The notes beneath the pieces were generated by a model. The model worked only from the letters and a program-made list of their open reading frames with translations, was not told the origin of the DNA and made no database searches. From Fremontodendron californicum (taxonomy: Eukaryota > Streptophyta > Magnoliopsida > Malvales > Malvaceae), in assembly GCA_030761205.1 (NCBI GenBank), contig JAULJL010000015.1:13273501-13337500 (forward strand): a stretch of 64,000 nt of DNA. The letters are read 5' to 3'. The first letter of the stretch is position 1; the number at the start of each line of letters is the position of its first letter. The translations under genes and the position numbers were made by a program. Of this stretch, positions 48,601 through 59,433 are shown piece after piece.

Positions 48601-51600
48601 CTTGGTTGTGTAAAGAATAGGAAAGGATTAGAATTGTTCCTAGAACTACTATCTTGAGACAGCACTAATGAACCCATGGGCTTTTGCAAGTTTTTAAGCC
48701 ATGCAGTACTAAAAGCACCGTCCGTTGTCATTGTAGAGCCTTCGCAACAAAATTCACTGATTAAGTGATAACCTAACCTTAGTTCCTGCAAAGATCATAA
48801 ATTATAAGAAATAAAATGCAAATGCAAACTTCCTCATATATACAAGAAACAAGCATGCCATAAACAAAACCACATTACCTTGCAAACAATAATTGGGCAT
48901 GTTCTAAGCTTCATGGAAGTCTTGGGACCAAATGACAGCAGAGGTCTCTGCACATGCTGCATGTGATAATAAGAAGGTTCAATATTTATAAAACAATAAA
49001 AAAAGATTAAAGGAATTAACATATTTAGAAATTAAAAGAAAAAAAACAGAAAATCCCTCACTCTATTTACCATAAATTTCATTAACCTTACAAGAACCAA
49101 GATATAAGTTCCCTTTCAGCCACATCTTAAAAGATATCTTCATGACTTCAATAGGAAACATGACACAATATGCAGAGAACCAAAGCTATATAAAAAATGG
49201 AAGATTGGGGCAATATCAAGGCTGAATTTTCTCTTTGCTGTATGAAATCTAGCTCTTCTTGTATATTAACAGTAAAAAACTTGGTGAAAAGGACAGATTT
49301 CTTAACTAGATTTAGGGTTATATGAACCCCATATATAAAAACCTAGTAGCTAATAATTTGGTATACACTGAATAAAAAAATGACTGATATGATATGCAAG
49401 TAACATTCTTGTCTTGCCCAGGAATCCTTTGAGTTAAAGAAATTCTATAACTCAACACGAGTAGAGCACTGCAGTGAGTGGGCAGAAGCCAGGGACACAA
49501 AGGTACTTTTCCCAACTCCTGGTCACAACTGCTTGTAACTTATTCTGATATGGAGTTCTTAATATGTTTTCTTTTTCGAGCGCGTGTATGTTTTCGACTT
49601 TAAGAACTTTTCTTCTGCTGGTACTTTTCTTTCCTTTTCAAGTTCTTATAATGCATGCTTTTGGCATTTTTGGATGCTCAGTACTTATGAGTTATGAGAG
49701 ATAAAGTGAATCACCTCCCAAATATTCTGTCCAACATTTTCACGCCAAAACACAAGTTCTTCGAAGAAATCATATTAGAATTGGTTCATGGTAACATTCA
49801 TCATGAATATTCTCCGCAAAAATACAAACTAAAGCATTACAATCTTTGAATCTATGAAATTACATGAAAAGAACTTCTCTTAAAGCATCAATAACAAAAG
49901 ATTATTCTAATGCTAAACATAAGTGATGATGTGTTTATGAAAGAAAAGAAATTAATTTTTGCCCCACACAAAACCACATGCATCAGTGCTATCTTCCATA
50001 CAGCTTATGAGTTTGTATATGCACAAGCTTGTTAGTGTGCTTTAATATCTCCTTCACATCATTGTATCAACCAAGGCTGTACAATATTGCCTTTCAATTC
50101 AGCATTCTAGAGTCTAATTATCAATATAACTAAAAATCAATTGTACCAAACTAATTTCAACCGATACCATGCACATGCAGCTTATTTGAAACCATAACTC
50201 AAGCTCGCTTGCTCATGAGAACCAAAAATTATTTCCATGCAAGTCCAGAATCAAGAAATGTGATTGTTTCGGATTCACACTATAAACTGGAAATACTGAG
50301 ATATTGATAAAGGTTTAAGGAACTGAATATAACGAGACAGTTCTACCATGAATACTGAACTTCCAAATTCATTCTGTCCTACCTAAACTGCATAAAGTAT
50401 CCTAATATAATATAAGCAGTTCCCAACATATATAAGATTGTTATTTGGGTTCGTCTTTGATACACTGGCAGTGGAGTTTTTTAACTCCACAAGTGGGTTA
50501 AAAAATTGCCACGTGCTATTGTTTTACAAGGTATGTGTCACCCTTCTAACCCTGCTTGTGGAGTCTAAAAACTCCACTGGCAGTATATTGGATAATTTCT
50601 CTTGTTATTTTACAAGATATTCTTCATCACCTTACAGGAAATACATGAGCACGGCACCACAAGTAAACTTTATATAGCTACAAGTTTTATTAAAATGTTC
50701 TTCATCTTGAATCAGCAAAATTGCTGATATAGATGTCATCCTCATTCCCAGGGAGAGGTTTTCTATAGACCTAGTTCGATGTCTCTGAGAGCAACATTTA
50801 GACGATGGATAATCCAGAAATACACTTAATATGCTTGAATAAAGTTGCAGCCTTGAACAAATGATCTAGCACTCGCCCTAAAAAACTTGTACTTTTGCAG
50901 ATTTATGTGCAGGAACATTTCAGTTTGTAGGAACAGTTCATTAATAAGAGAATTTGTTATATACAAAGAATATTGTGGATAAAGAGCTGTTCAATGTACA
51001 GACACAAAAACAGAGCTACAAAGGCTTAGCTGCAGCAAAACTCATTCCTAAGAAAATAGTTATATTTCAACCAAGGGCAGTATGAATGACAAACATGCAT
51101 CAGCTATATGAAAGGAGCGTGTGTAATCAAGTCGTAAAGGAAATTTTGCTTAAGCAATGATACACATTCTTACCGTCAAATCAAATTTAGCCATTGCAAG
51201 ATGATTGGAAGCTACCAATTGCTTCAATTTTAAACTCTCTGCTCTCTTTAGAGATCCTTTCAAGAGAACAAACAGTTGTTGCTGAACAGACAATGAAGTG
51301 CCTACACTGGTCGTAGGAGAGAATGGTGATCCAAGTATTCCACTGGTGGTTGAGAAACCAATCTCAGACAACAAGTTGCAGATAGCTGCTAAGGTATATG
51401 CCAGACAAGTATCATTGCTGTGCTGCAAAAATTCAAAATTATGGGGCCTAATAGTATGAAAAGAAATTAAATTATATGGCAGGTTAACATTCAAAACCAT
51501 CAGACTGATAATATAAAAATACCTGTTGGGAGACACGAACAGCTTCAGTAAGGACCTGAAAATCATCACAAAACAACCACCATATTAAAACAAATATGGC

Positions 51601-54600
51601 AAGAAAGTTAGCTTCCAGTGAGCTTGTCAGTAAGGCTGGGCTGAGTTTGAGGTTGGGGCAAGTAAAAATGGTTTTTGCAAATAAGCTTGGGACATGAAAC
51701 TCTTGCCAAATACAGGCATCTCAATTCTCAACATATTCATCAACTGAGTTCATCAACCAAAAGCAAGAGCATCAGGAGCTCTGATAGGCCCAGGCATAGA
51801 GACTCATTAAGCAACATATCGAGAGAACCTAAGACTAGACATTGTTGATTCAGAACAAATATCTTTGACTAACTCAGCACCGCCCCCCAACTCAATAAAT
51901 GCACAGCCCAAAAAATCAGGAGACATGGGCAGGCCTTAGTCACCTTAGCCCAATTGACAGTCCTGCTTGCCACAACTACTGTTCATAATTACCAGTTTAT
52001 GTGCAAATCTAGGCATATTGTAGGGAGAAAGTCCTGCTCTCATGCTTACCTCCAAAGCCTGCTTAGGATGCCCAAAGTGAAAGTGCATCATCCCCAAACA
52101 TAACAGAGCAATCTCATATCTTCCGAAACTATTGCAACCAGCAGGAGGAACAAAATCGAATCCCTCAGTTCCTGCACTATTGTGCCAAAATTTATCAGAA
52201 TGGTTCATTTTGGGCAGATAGCTTCTTCCATGAACATCTTTCACCCAAGACTATATTGGAAGCCAAGAGAATAATAAAAAAAGATAAATCGAAACAGAAA
52301 CACATTCTCAGACATATATGAACCTGGGGACCATACTAACATTGGTGGATACTCATGTGGCAAAATAAATAGGGTTCAATATTTAAGGAGAATAACCCAT
52401 ATAAACTCTTAAAACATTTTAAAACATCAGATAATGTTATTGCTTATGCAACCCTATTCAAAACAAAATATAAACGTCAAAAATGGCTTTCATATGAATT
52501 TGTACAAGTTTAGCTATCCCTCAATCAAAAGCCCTGATAAGCCCATAGATTCTTTGACCTCCTAAAGAAACAGGACTCTGCATCCTATTCCCATATGCAA
52601 ATCCAAAGATGTTAATTTGTACAAGAAGGAAGAAGCTCCAATGTTTATGTACGTGACTTACTGGACTATATCTCAGTCCTAAGATGCTTCATAGTTATGA
52701 GTCATTGCAAGTACCAGAACCCAGTTTTTAAGCAAGAGACTGAACACATCCTAGATACACTAATCACATTAACAAAATAATGGATGCCAAAAACTGTTGG
52801 ATAAGACTAAATACTTTAATTGATAACAAAAAACAAAAAGAGTAAGAAAGGACACTAGGAACTGCTACAAGCTCATCAAGCAATACACTCTCATACATAA
52901 ACAGGAAAAAAAGTTAAAAGTTTCCAAGTCACCTGTAATCAAAATAACGATGAAGATTCTCCAATGCAGAAAAATAGTCATCATGATAAAGACTATTCAA
53001 GTAACGCAAAAAGTGAACCTGCATCACAATAAAACAGAGGCAAATGCGATTAGTGTTGGAGTTCAAGTAATACGAGTCACACTACCAACTTAAAGCAAGA
53101 AGAAGAAAGGCAGAGCAGGTGCAACTTCAAAAAGCATGTCAACCTACACGATGGAGCTCAGGGGCCAACTTCTGAAGCTGCCTCAGAGTCAGTTCAAAGG
53201 CATTCAAAGTGAAAGAACTGCCATGCCTGCCACAAGAAAACGACGTGCAATTTAGTTCAATTTAATTAGCATTTCAGAAGTTGAAAACAAAAGATTTTAA
53301 AAAGTCAACAAATGGCTTACTTTTCAATTGCATCAGCTTGCTCCATTAAGTAACCTTGTATTTGCCAATTGGTGCGCAAAAATACCCCGCCATTGGGATC
53401 AACATCTCTCAGTAAATCGCCAGAAGAGGCATATGCAGAAGATTCTCTGCCTTTGTCATTGTGTTCTGATTTAGGATCAGCAAAAACCTCAATATCTGCA
53501 TGCATAATTTCAAAAACTGATAAGCAATAGACTAATACAATGGTACAGATTTAACATAAATTCAACACAATAACTTTACAATCATTCAATTTTGATAAAT
53601 AAAACAAAACTTCAAAACCAAAAACCAAAAACTCCAGTTCAAGACACCTTACCTAAAAGAAAAAGTTCAGGCAACAGAATAAGAAACCTAATTAAGTGCT
53701 ATTAAGGTGATGAGGATGAGCAGAATTAAAAATAAATAGCATCAACCACAAGAAATAAGAGTATCTTCAGATCGATGCGGAGTGCATTTTGCATTACTTA
53801 TGAGCTTGCCACTGTTAAACATTGCCCAAACAAAGATCCCTGATATTTCACTTTAAGATTGATGAAAGTAAACTTGGAGTCAACAAATCGATTCATAGGC
53901 TTCTGCTGTACAATTTTTTTGATCTAATATATATTGTTAGCAATATGTCAATGAAAAATTGCACTAAAATCCTATAATCATCACAAATATAACCATTAAT
54001 TTCCTGTTCAAGCAGCATACAGTACAGATCCCTTATATTGCACTTTAAGATTGATGAAAGTAGACGTGGAGTCAACAAATCGATTCATTGGCTTCTGCTG
54101 TACAATTTTTTTGATCTAACATATATTTTTAGCAATATGTCAATGAAAAATTGCACTAAAATCCTATCATCACCACAAATATAACCATTAGTTTCCTGTT
54201 CAAGCAGCATACAGTAATAACTTACAAACACAAAAACATGCTTTACAAGAATGAAACTACCTTCCACCAATGTCGATAGTTCCTTTGGTAGATGAAGATG
54301 AAAAGAAACTTGTTCAGTGGCTCTTTTCCTTGCTTCCATTTCTTCATTTATTTTTTTAAAAACAAGATTGAGATCCATATTCTCATACTCAGATAAAGAT
54401 TCCAAGTCATTACCAGAATCATCTAACCGACGCAACTCATAAGATGAACAACTTGAAATGGCTTCTTTACAATAGATCCCTATATTTGTCAAAAGATGGC
54501 AGGTACCCTGCATTACATGACAAAAGTCAGACTGTACATTCAACCTTCTATTTACACCTAAAAAGAATAATGATTAGAAAAATTAACTGAAAAAAGAAAT

Positions 54601-55907
54601 TATAAATACTTAGAAGCTATGTTACTCCGACTCTTCATTTTCCCTGAAGTACCTGTGTCCGACACTCATGTTTGACACATATTCGGACAAGGGTATGGGG
54701 GTATGATCCTCCAAATATATGGAAAAACTGATAAAAATTAAATATACCCGTGTCGGACACATACCCGTATCCGACACTCACCTCCAATTCCGAGTAACAT
54801 AGCTTAGAAGAAAAGAACAGAACAGGGGTATATAACATTTAAGTATAATATACAAACTCAACAGTGAACAATGTAAGTAAATTCCACTTGAACAGCAGTG
54901 AGCAGAATGTTAATTAAATTGCCAACCTTTCAATTCTTTTGTAAACATATTCATTCAACCATCAAATCAGGATATAGAATGACAGATTTCTACTTCAATG
55001 GCCACCATAAAGCCCGTACGGTGATTCCAGTGATATACTCTATCTCTATAGTGATTCTTGCATCACAATTTCATGTATATATCTTAAACATAGCAATCAA
55101 ATGATGATTCTAACAAAAGCACAGAATTACAATTCAAAACATGATATCTAAAATTTATTTGGCAAGATAGAAATACCTCAAAAGTTAAGAGGTTGAAAGC
55201 AAGTATGCAACGGCGAAGAAACATCCCCAAGTTACTGTTTGGGTCCAAAATAACCTGGTCATCTTCCATAACTCCTGAATCAGGTCCCCCAAGTATTCCT
55301 ACAACAAATAATAATAATAATAATAATAATAACAGCAGAAGAGAAGAAGATGATAAAGTGATTAAAACAATAAATATATAAAAACCTAACCTCGCAAATC
55401 ATTAAAGAAATTGAACAGATCATCAGGCGATGACAAAGACGATAACCGACTAGTTAAATGATCAGTTAACCAATGATCCAGTAAACCACCAATCTCCCTC
55501 AATTGGTTAATGAGTTGATCTAATTTTGGCTCCAAAACGTCATCACATGACTGCAACATCAAAATTTGACACCGCAAACATTATGCATCCAAATAATTCG
55601 CGAACCAAGACGATTAGAACTTAAGCTTTACTTGCTTTTTGATTCCCAAAGCAAAAAATATATATAAAAAAATGTATTTAGATACAAAAGCGAACGATAT
55701 TTTGGGGGAAAAAGGGGGAAACGTAAGAAATACCTTGGTGAGAGCTAACAAATACAAGCCAAGGCGGTTGTGCTGAGAAACGGAGGAGAAAGGGAAAGGG
55801 ACGGAGATTTGAGAAGGAGAAGCATAGATCTGAACCAAAATGCAGACTGAAACTTTGTGTGGAGTTATCGCAAAGGCACCCGGCGCTGCTTTGACTACTC
55901 CTGCCAT
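36652..55907 (-). CDS. APC5: Anaphase-promoting complex subunit 5
   Basis: Twenty exons (minus): 55907-55734, 55550-55391, 55298-55177, 54507-54261, 53495-53321, 53226-53148, 53018-52933, 52176-52050, 51555-51523, 51422-51174, 48956-48879, 48785-48523, 47549-47490, 47362-47295, 41631-41526, 41434-41293, 40765-40667, 39408-39144, 37852-37785, 36807-36652. All use GT-AG and keep frame, giving 2,757 bp and 918 aa. APC5 is a TPR-type scaffold of the APC/C ubiquitin ligase, which drives cyclin and securin breakdown at mitosis. Markers: MAGVVKAAPGAFAITPHKVS at the start, SPDDLFNFFNDLRG, LRRCILAFNLLTFE, LRTNWQIQGYLMEQADAIEK, RYEIALLCLGMMHFHFGHP, NDTCLAYTLAA, ASNHLAMAKFDL, HVQRPLLSFGPK, LHGAFPMILGHGGLE-like IHGAFPMILGHGGLEL, ALENPQDVE at the end. 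Exon 9 is only 33 bp. Intron 14 (5.7 kb) hosts a copia element. Confidence 0.96.
36983..37540. mobile_element. Foldback MITE in APC5 intron 19, 9-10-bp target duplication
   Basis: The two arms (about 200 bp each) are inverted copies: GGTTAAAGTACTTAAACAG, CAAAAGTGCATTTTAGTCC, GGTAACAGTGTTAAT on the left, and their complements on the right. The flanks (T)GAAGTGGAC repeat at 36,973-36,982 and 37,540-37,549. A 9-bp duplication with long inverted repeats fits a Mutator-like non-autonomous element. Non-coding; removed with the intron. Confidence 0.85.
39600..40165 (+). mobile_element. LINE (L1-type) 3' end remnants in APC5 intron 17
   Basis: The plus strand carries two partial copies of the C-terminal end of a plant LINE polyprotein. 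The first (about 39,620-39,730) reads LRWFGRLKQK and RNAPRQRRD. The second (39,739-39,945) reads LRWFGSLKQRPRNAPRQ and DWVEIIRKNLL. Both are broken. Two LINE-like tails follow, at about 39,945-39,990 (GATCCCATCTCCCAC, TTTTGTTTGTTG) and 40,108-40,165 (ACTGACCCCATGTAATGG, CTAAAGGCTTTGTTTGTTG). These are truncated, inactive insertions opposite to APC5. Confidence 0.75.
42022..42295 (+). repeat. 5' LTR of the copia element
   Basis: 274 bp. The first half is built of GGAAATCAGGGATTGACTG-type repeats. A TATA box is at 42,240-42,247 (TATAAATA), and AATAAA lies near the end. Confidence 0.9.
42457..46836 (+). pseudogene. Copia Gag-Pol polyprotein with one premature stop
   Basis: One frame of 1,459 codons is broken only by TAA at 42,664-42,666 (codon 70). 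Order, numbered from 42,457: Gag (UBN2-type), zinc knuckle CTHCKKPRHTKKHC (about 270-283), aspartic protease DSGA (about 379), integrase HHCC zinc motif (HHFRLGHPSF, CEVC, about 517) and D,D,E core (HSDIWGPS, RTDNARD, QNGVAERKN, about 577-676), reverse transcriptase with QQFDVKNAFLHGDLEE and YVDD (about 1,142), and RNase H (TDADYAGC, SSAEAEF, LYCDNKSAI, about 1,304 onward). The integrase-before-RT order defines Ty1/copia. All key catalytic residues I looked for are present. The early stop should prevent full-length product unless read through, so I class it as a pseudogene although most of it is intact. The part after the stop is open for 1,380 aa from the ATG at 42,694. Confidence 0.93.
46844..47174 (+). 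repeat. 3' LTR of the copia element
   Basis: 331 bp; same as the left LTR plus one extra 57-bp repeat unit. Confidence 0.9.
47967..48360. mobile_element. hAT-like MITE in APC5 intron 12
   Basis: Ends AGGGTGTGTTTGATAAACC and the complement of AGGTGCTGTTTGATAAGC; the core is AT-rich. The 8-bp flanks (GCAGACTA and AAAACTAT) share only part of their bases, so the duplication is eroded. Non-coding. Confidence 0.65.
50460..50588. mobile_element. Small foldback element in APC5 intron 10
   Basis: Inverted arms of about 40 bp (ATACACTGGCAGTGGAGTTT, AACTCCACAAG on the left; near-complement on the right) surround about 50 bp that include CACGTG. A hairpin-forming MITE. Superfamily not assigned, as no clear target duplication is seen. 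Confidence 0.75.
53834..54217. repeat. 192-bp tandem duplication in APC5 intron 4
   Basis: Copy one is 53,834-54,025 and copy two about 54,026-54,217. Both contain CTTTAAGATTGATGAAAGTA, GGCTTCTGCTGTACAATTTT and CTGTTCAAGCAGCATACAGTA with only a handful of differences. Non-coding. Confidence 0.9.
54617..54802. mobile_element. MITE of the CTATGTTAC family in APC5 intron 3
   Basis: 186 bp. Ends CTATGTTACTCCGACTC and the complement of CTATGTTACTCGGAATTG; perfect 8-bp target duplication CTTAGAAG at 54,609-54,616 and 54,803-54,810. The interior repeats GTGTCGGACAC and GTGTCCGACAC words in both directions. The best preserved of four family members here. Confidence 0.9.
55307..55333. repeat. (AAT)n microsatellite in APC5 intron 2
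   Basis: About nine AAT/ATA units next to the acceptor side of exon 3. Confidence 0.9.
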
Positions 55908-56190
55908 TTCTTTCTTCTTTGATCTTTTTCTCGATAATAGACTTGAGAAATTTGGCTAACGAGTGAAGATAACTGAGTTAGTAAGCGAGTGTGAGAGAGA
56001 GAGGTTTTTGTCTGGGGTTTTTTTGAACCCAATTCCTTACAGTACTCAGTAGTCTTTTGGTTTTGGGGTTTTAAAAAAGTGCCGCCTTAAGTTCCGCACC
56101 CTCCGTCGCCCTCCCTTTTTTAGTTTAGAGTTTAGACACCTAAGAAATTATTAAATGTTTTAAAAAATTTTAATGCAAATATAATATCTA
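55908..56190 (-). other. APC5 upstream region
   Basis: Contains the 5' leader and probably the promoter of APC5, including a GA-rich stretch near 55,985-56,005. No clear TATA box. Confidence 0.4.
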
Positions 56191-56490
56191 TCTATACTAT
56201 TATAAAAAAATAATTAAGTTGGTGATATTAACTCAGTTAATAAAATTATAAAAAAATTAAGATATAATAATAAGATAAAAAATAAAATAGGGATATTTTA
56301 ATCTTTTCAAATTTCATATACAAATATATATTTTTAAATATATATTCATTCTTAAAAAAATTATCCATTAAAACAAAATAACTATCAACTTTCTTTAAAA
56401 ACTATCCACCTATAAAATTATTTATATTTTTTACTTATAATTTTTTTTAAAATATTTTTTCACCCAGAAGGTGGATGTGTCAAATTCTAG
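56191..56490 (+). mobile_element. Short Helitron-like element, copy A
   Basis: Starts TCTATACTATTATAAAAAAA directly after an A and ends CTAG directly before a T, as Helitrons do. A CACC-CAGAA-GGTG hairpin sits about 15 bp before the end. 300 bp, no coding capacity. Confidence 0.7.
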
Positions 56491-56788
56491 TTATTATAAA
56501 AAGAATAACTGAGTTGATTTTACTGAGTCAAATGATATCAACTCAGTTGATGAAAAGACAAAAAAAAAATTAATAAATTTATTATATCAAAATAATATAC
56601 TAAAGTTCTTGATTTTATATGATTTTTATTTTAAAAAATTTATCAACCTTATTTCCAAAACTATCAACTTCTTTTAAAAAAACTACCTATATTTACAAGT
56701 TACAAACTATCCACTAATAAAAAATTTTTAAACATAATTTTTACTCATTTTTTTCATTTACCCACATAGTGAGTGTCCAATAATCTAG
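56491..56788 (+). mobile_element. Short Helitron-like element, copy B, in tandem
   Basis: Begins TTATTATAAAAAGAATAACT, the same 5' region minus the first bases, and ends GTCCAATAATCTAG followed by T, with a weak hairpin around CCACATAGTG. 298 bp, head-to-tail with copy A. Confidence 0.65.
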
Positions 56789-57590
56789 TATACGTTATGT
56801 CAATTGTGTTTAAATATATTTTAATATGTTTATTAAATGTTTTATATTTTATATAGTATTCAAAATTATTTAATTTACTTTAACTTTACGGATTTATAGC
56901 AAGTTCATTATTTTTTTGGGCTAGCGACTTCTTTCATGGGTTAATTAATTTTGGCAACTTTTTTCATTTGCATTTTCAAACCTTGAATTATTATTTTTAG
57001 ATATTTGAATTTGCTTTTAGTTCATTTAGATTTTTTGCTACGATCGTACTAGAGTTAGTTTAACATTATTATTGGAAAATATTAAGTTGAGAAAAGTATG
57101 GTTTAAGAATTTTAAAGTATTTGATATTTCTATGAAAAAAAGTATTGTGATAAATAAAAAAATTATGTTTAAAATATTAAAAATTTAGAAATGTGATAAT
57201 AATAAAGTTATTTTATTCAAAAATCACATTTCAAATTGCAAAAATACCATTTTTTTTGTTTTTATTTGGATTGTCAAAATATGATTTTAACAATAAAAAT
57301 TATAATATTTTATCCGTTTAATATTGAGTTTGCGATAAAACATAACTTTTAGCTTCAAAAGTTGTGTCAATAACAATGTTAAACGAACTTTAAGTAAAAA
57401 ATGTGAATGAGCCTTAAATAAAGGTATGAGTTGGATCCGATTTCACTTTTAGTGCCACTTTTTATTCACTTAATGAATAGAATTGAAATGCGTAAGCTAT
57501 TATTTGGAAATGAAATAATTATTCAATAGTTTGGTTTGTGGAATTGAATAATAATTATTACATTAATTTTCTATTTTGTTGACATGAATA
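56789..57590. other. AT-rich intergenic DNA, no gene seen
   Basis: Mostly short A and T runs. I find no repeat boundary or reading frame worth reporting. Confidence 0.5.
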
Positions 57591-58051
57591 TGTTGAGATG
57601 GAAAATTGAATGTCCACCAAGGAGAGAGAACGGATGTGGCCATAATGGTGGTGCACGTTGGGTGCTAATGTGGTGAGCACACGAGTGCCGATGTGGTGAG
57701 CACGCGTGGTGCTGATTTAGTGAGCATGAGGATGCTGATGTGAGGTGCGGAAGTGATCCTCTGATTGTCGTGGAAGATGTGCTGCAAGAATCAATCGAAA
57801 TGAGGTGGGTGCCGAAGGTTTCCTTTCGGAACGCGGTTTGTTGGAGTAGGTCTGAATAAACTATTTATAAGCTGGCAAACAATCCAAATTATGCCACATG
57901 TCATCATCCAAGATAGGGAGCAGCACAAGTGTTGTAGATGCATTGCACCCAAATCAAGCTCAATGAATGGTGGTCCAGCTGTGCTAGGTGCTGAGTCGGT
58001 TGGTTCGAACAAATGAACCATAGTGGACCTAGTTCCAAGTTATCCCCAACA
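57591..58051 (-). mobile_element. LTR of a truncated LTR retrotransposon, minus strand
   Basis: On the minus strand it starts TGTTGGGGATAACTTGG directly after a polypurine tract (CTTGAAGGGGGGATTGGA) and ends CTCAACA. A TATA box (CTTATAAATAG) lies at about 57,861-57,871. 461 bp. The far part has three to four diverged units of about 27-30 bp (TGGTGAGCAC...GTGCTGATG, 57,650-57,740). Probably a 3' LTR whose partner is lost; copia-like by its polypurine tract and short size, which is inference. Confidence 0.65.
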
Positions 58052-58560
58052 TCCAATCCCCCCTTCAAGATTGAAACTGTTTGTCAGTTTCGATCACTTG
58101 AGATGGCTTGGGTGTAATGATGTGTGGAGCCCGTCTCTTTAGGCAATGAAGGATTTAGGGGCGCCTCACGACTTCTAGTTAGGGCGCACTTGATCTCATC
58201 ATGCCTTTAGTGCAAACCTTGGCTGCATTTTTTTCCATTTCATCTTTGTTTTGCACATTTGTGAAGATGTTAGTCGAGGTCGTGCCTTGTTGACTACACC
58301 TTTCTTGGTGTCACCTACCAAGGTGAGGATTTGCGTTGAGATCGTAGCTTGCAGCTACACCTTCTTTTTAACTCCATTTTTTCTTGAGGGTGAGCGTTAA
58401 ATTTGGCGGTCATCGCCTTTTTAACTATTTGTAAAATGTCATGGCCCTTTTGAATGTTTTCGGATGCTTTTAACATATGATTGGCTGTGTGCCATTTATA
58501 TGTCTGGCCATTTTTCTTTTCCTACGTTGTTGCGTAAGAACACTACTCTCCTTTCCAAAA
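58052..58560 (-). other. Internal remnant upstream of the LTR
   Basis: The minus strand holds the polypurine tract at about 58,052-58,072 and then sequence with no intact frame (words such as GATCGAAACTGACAAACAGT). It is likely the 3' internal end of the same truncated element. Confidence 0.45.
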
Positions 58561-58965
58561 ATTGAGCGTAATTGCTCAAATTTCATTTAATTAAATTTGA
58601 TATCATTTAACTCATAATATTAAATTTAATTAATTTTTTATAAATTAGTATAGATAAAGTTTATATATAAAATTATCTCCTGTATTGTACATATTTTCTC
58701 ATTTTGATACTTAAGATTTGTTTGGCCATAATCAAATAGTTATAGTATAATTTCGTATATTGATCGTATTAAAAATTATATTATAAATACCCGATCGGGT
58801 CAAAATTTTTTTAAATATTAAAATAGAAAAAGAAGTATAGTATATAGTACAATTTTATATATAAACCTATAGATAACTTAGATCTATTCATCTAACTCAA
58901 AAATTCCATTGACTACAAATGAGCGAAAGTTGATAAAAAAAAAAAACATCGTCTAACTGCTACTT

Positions 58966-59267
58966 AGACCTGATCATGGGTCGGGCAGCCCGCCCGGCCC
59001 GGCAGGCCCGACTCGTATTGGGCCGGGCCTGGACAGGATATTTTGTGTTTCGGTCCGGTCCGGCCCTGAACAGTAATTTTTATTATAATAATATTATTTT
59101 ATTTAATTTTAATTATAAAAAAATAAAAAAATAAAAAATAATTTTTTTATTTTAATAAACAGTGTTTCGGACCTAAACGGACGGGCCTAGACGACCCAAA
59201 ATCTGACCTGGGCAGAAAAAATAAAAAAAAAACCGAGCCGCGGCCCGGCCCGGCCATGAGCAGCTCT
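58966..59267. mobile_element. GC-rimmed MITE with 9-bp target duplication
   Basis: Ends AGACCTGATCATGG and the complement of AGAGCTGCTCATGG; flanks ACTGCTACT at 58,956-58,964 and 59,268-59,276. The outer 80 bp on each side are GC-rich and partly complementary (GCCCGGCCC words) around a pure A/T core. It ends about 165 bp before the SWAP70-like start codon, so it may sit in that gene's promoter. Confidence 0.8.
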
Positions 59268-59433
59268 ACTGCTACTCTACGCAACAAACTAAAAGCCCTG
59301 AATAAAATAAAATAAAAAACACAAAAACCCACCCAATTACCCGACCAACGCAACATTTTCCCAAAGTAAATAGTTATTATTATTATTTTTTCTTCAGCTG
59401 AAGATTAAAGCTTTTCCCTCGAATTTCATCCCA

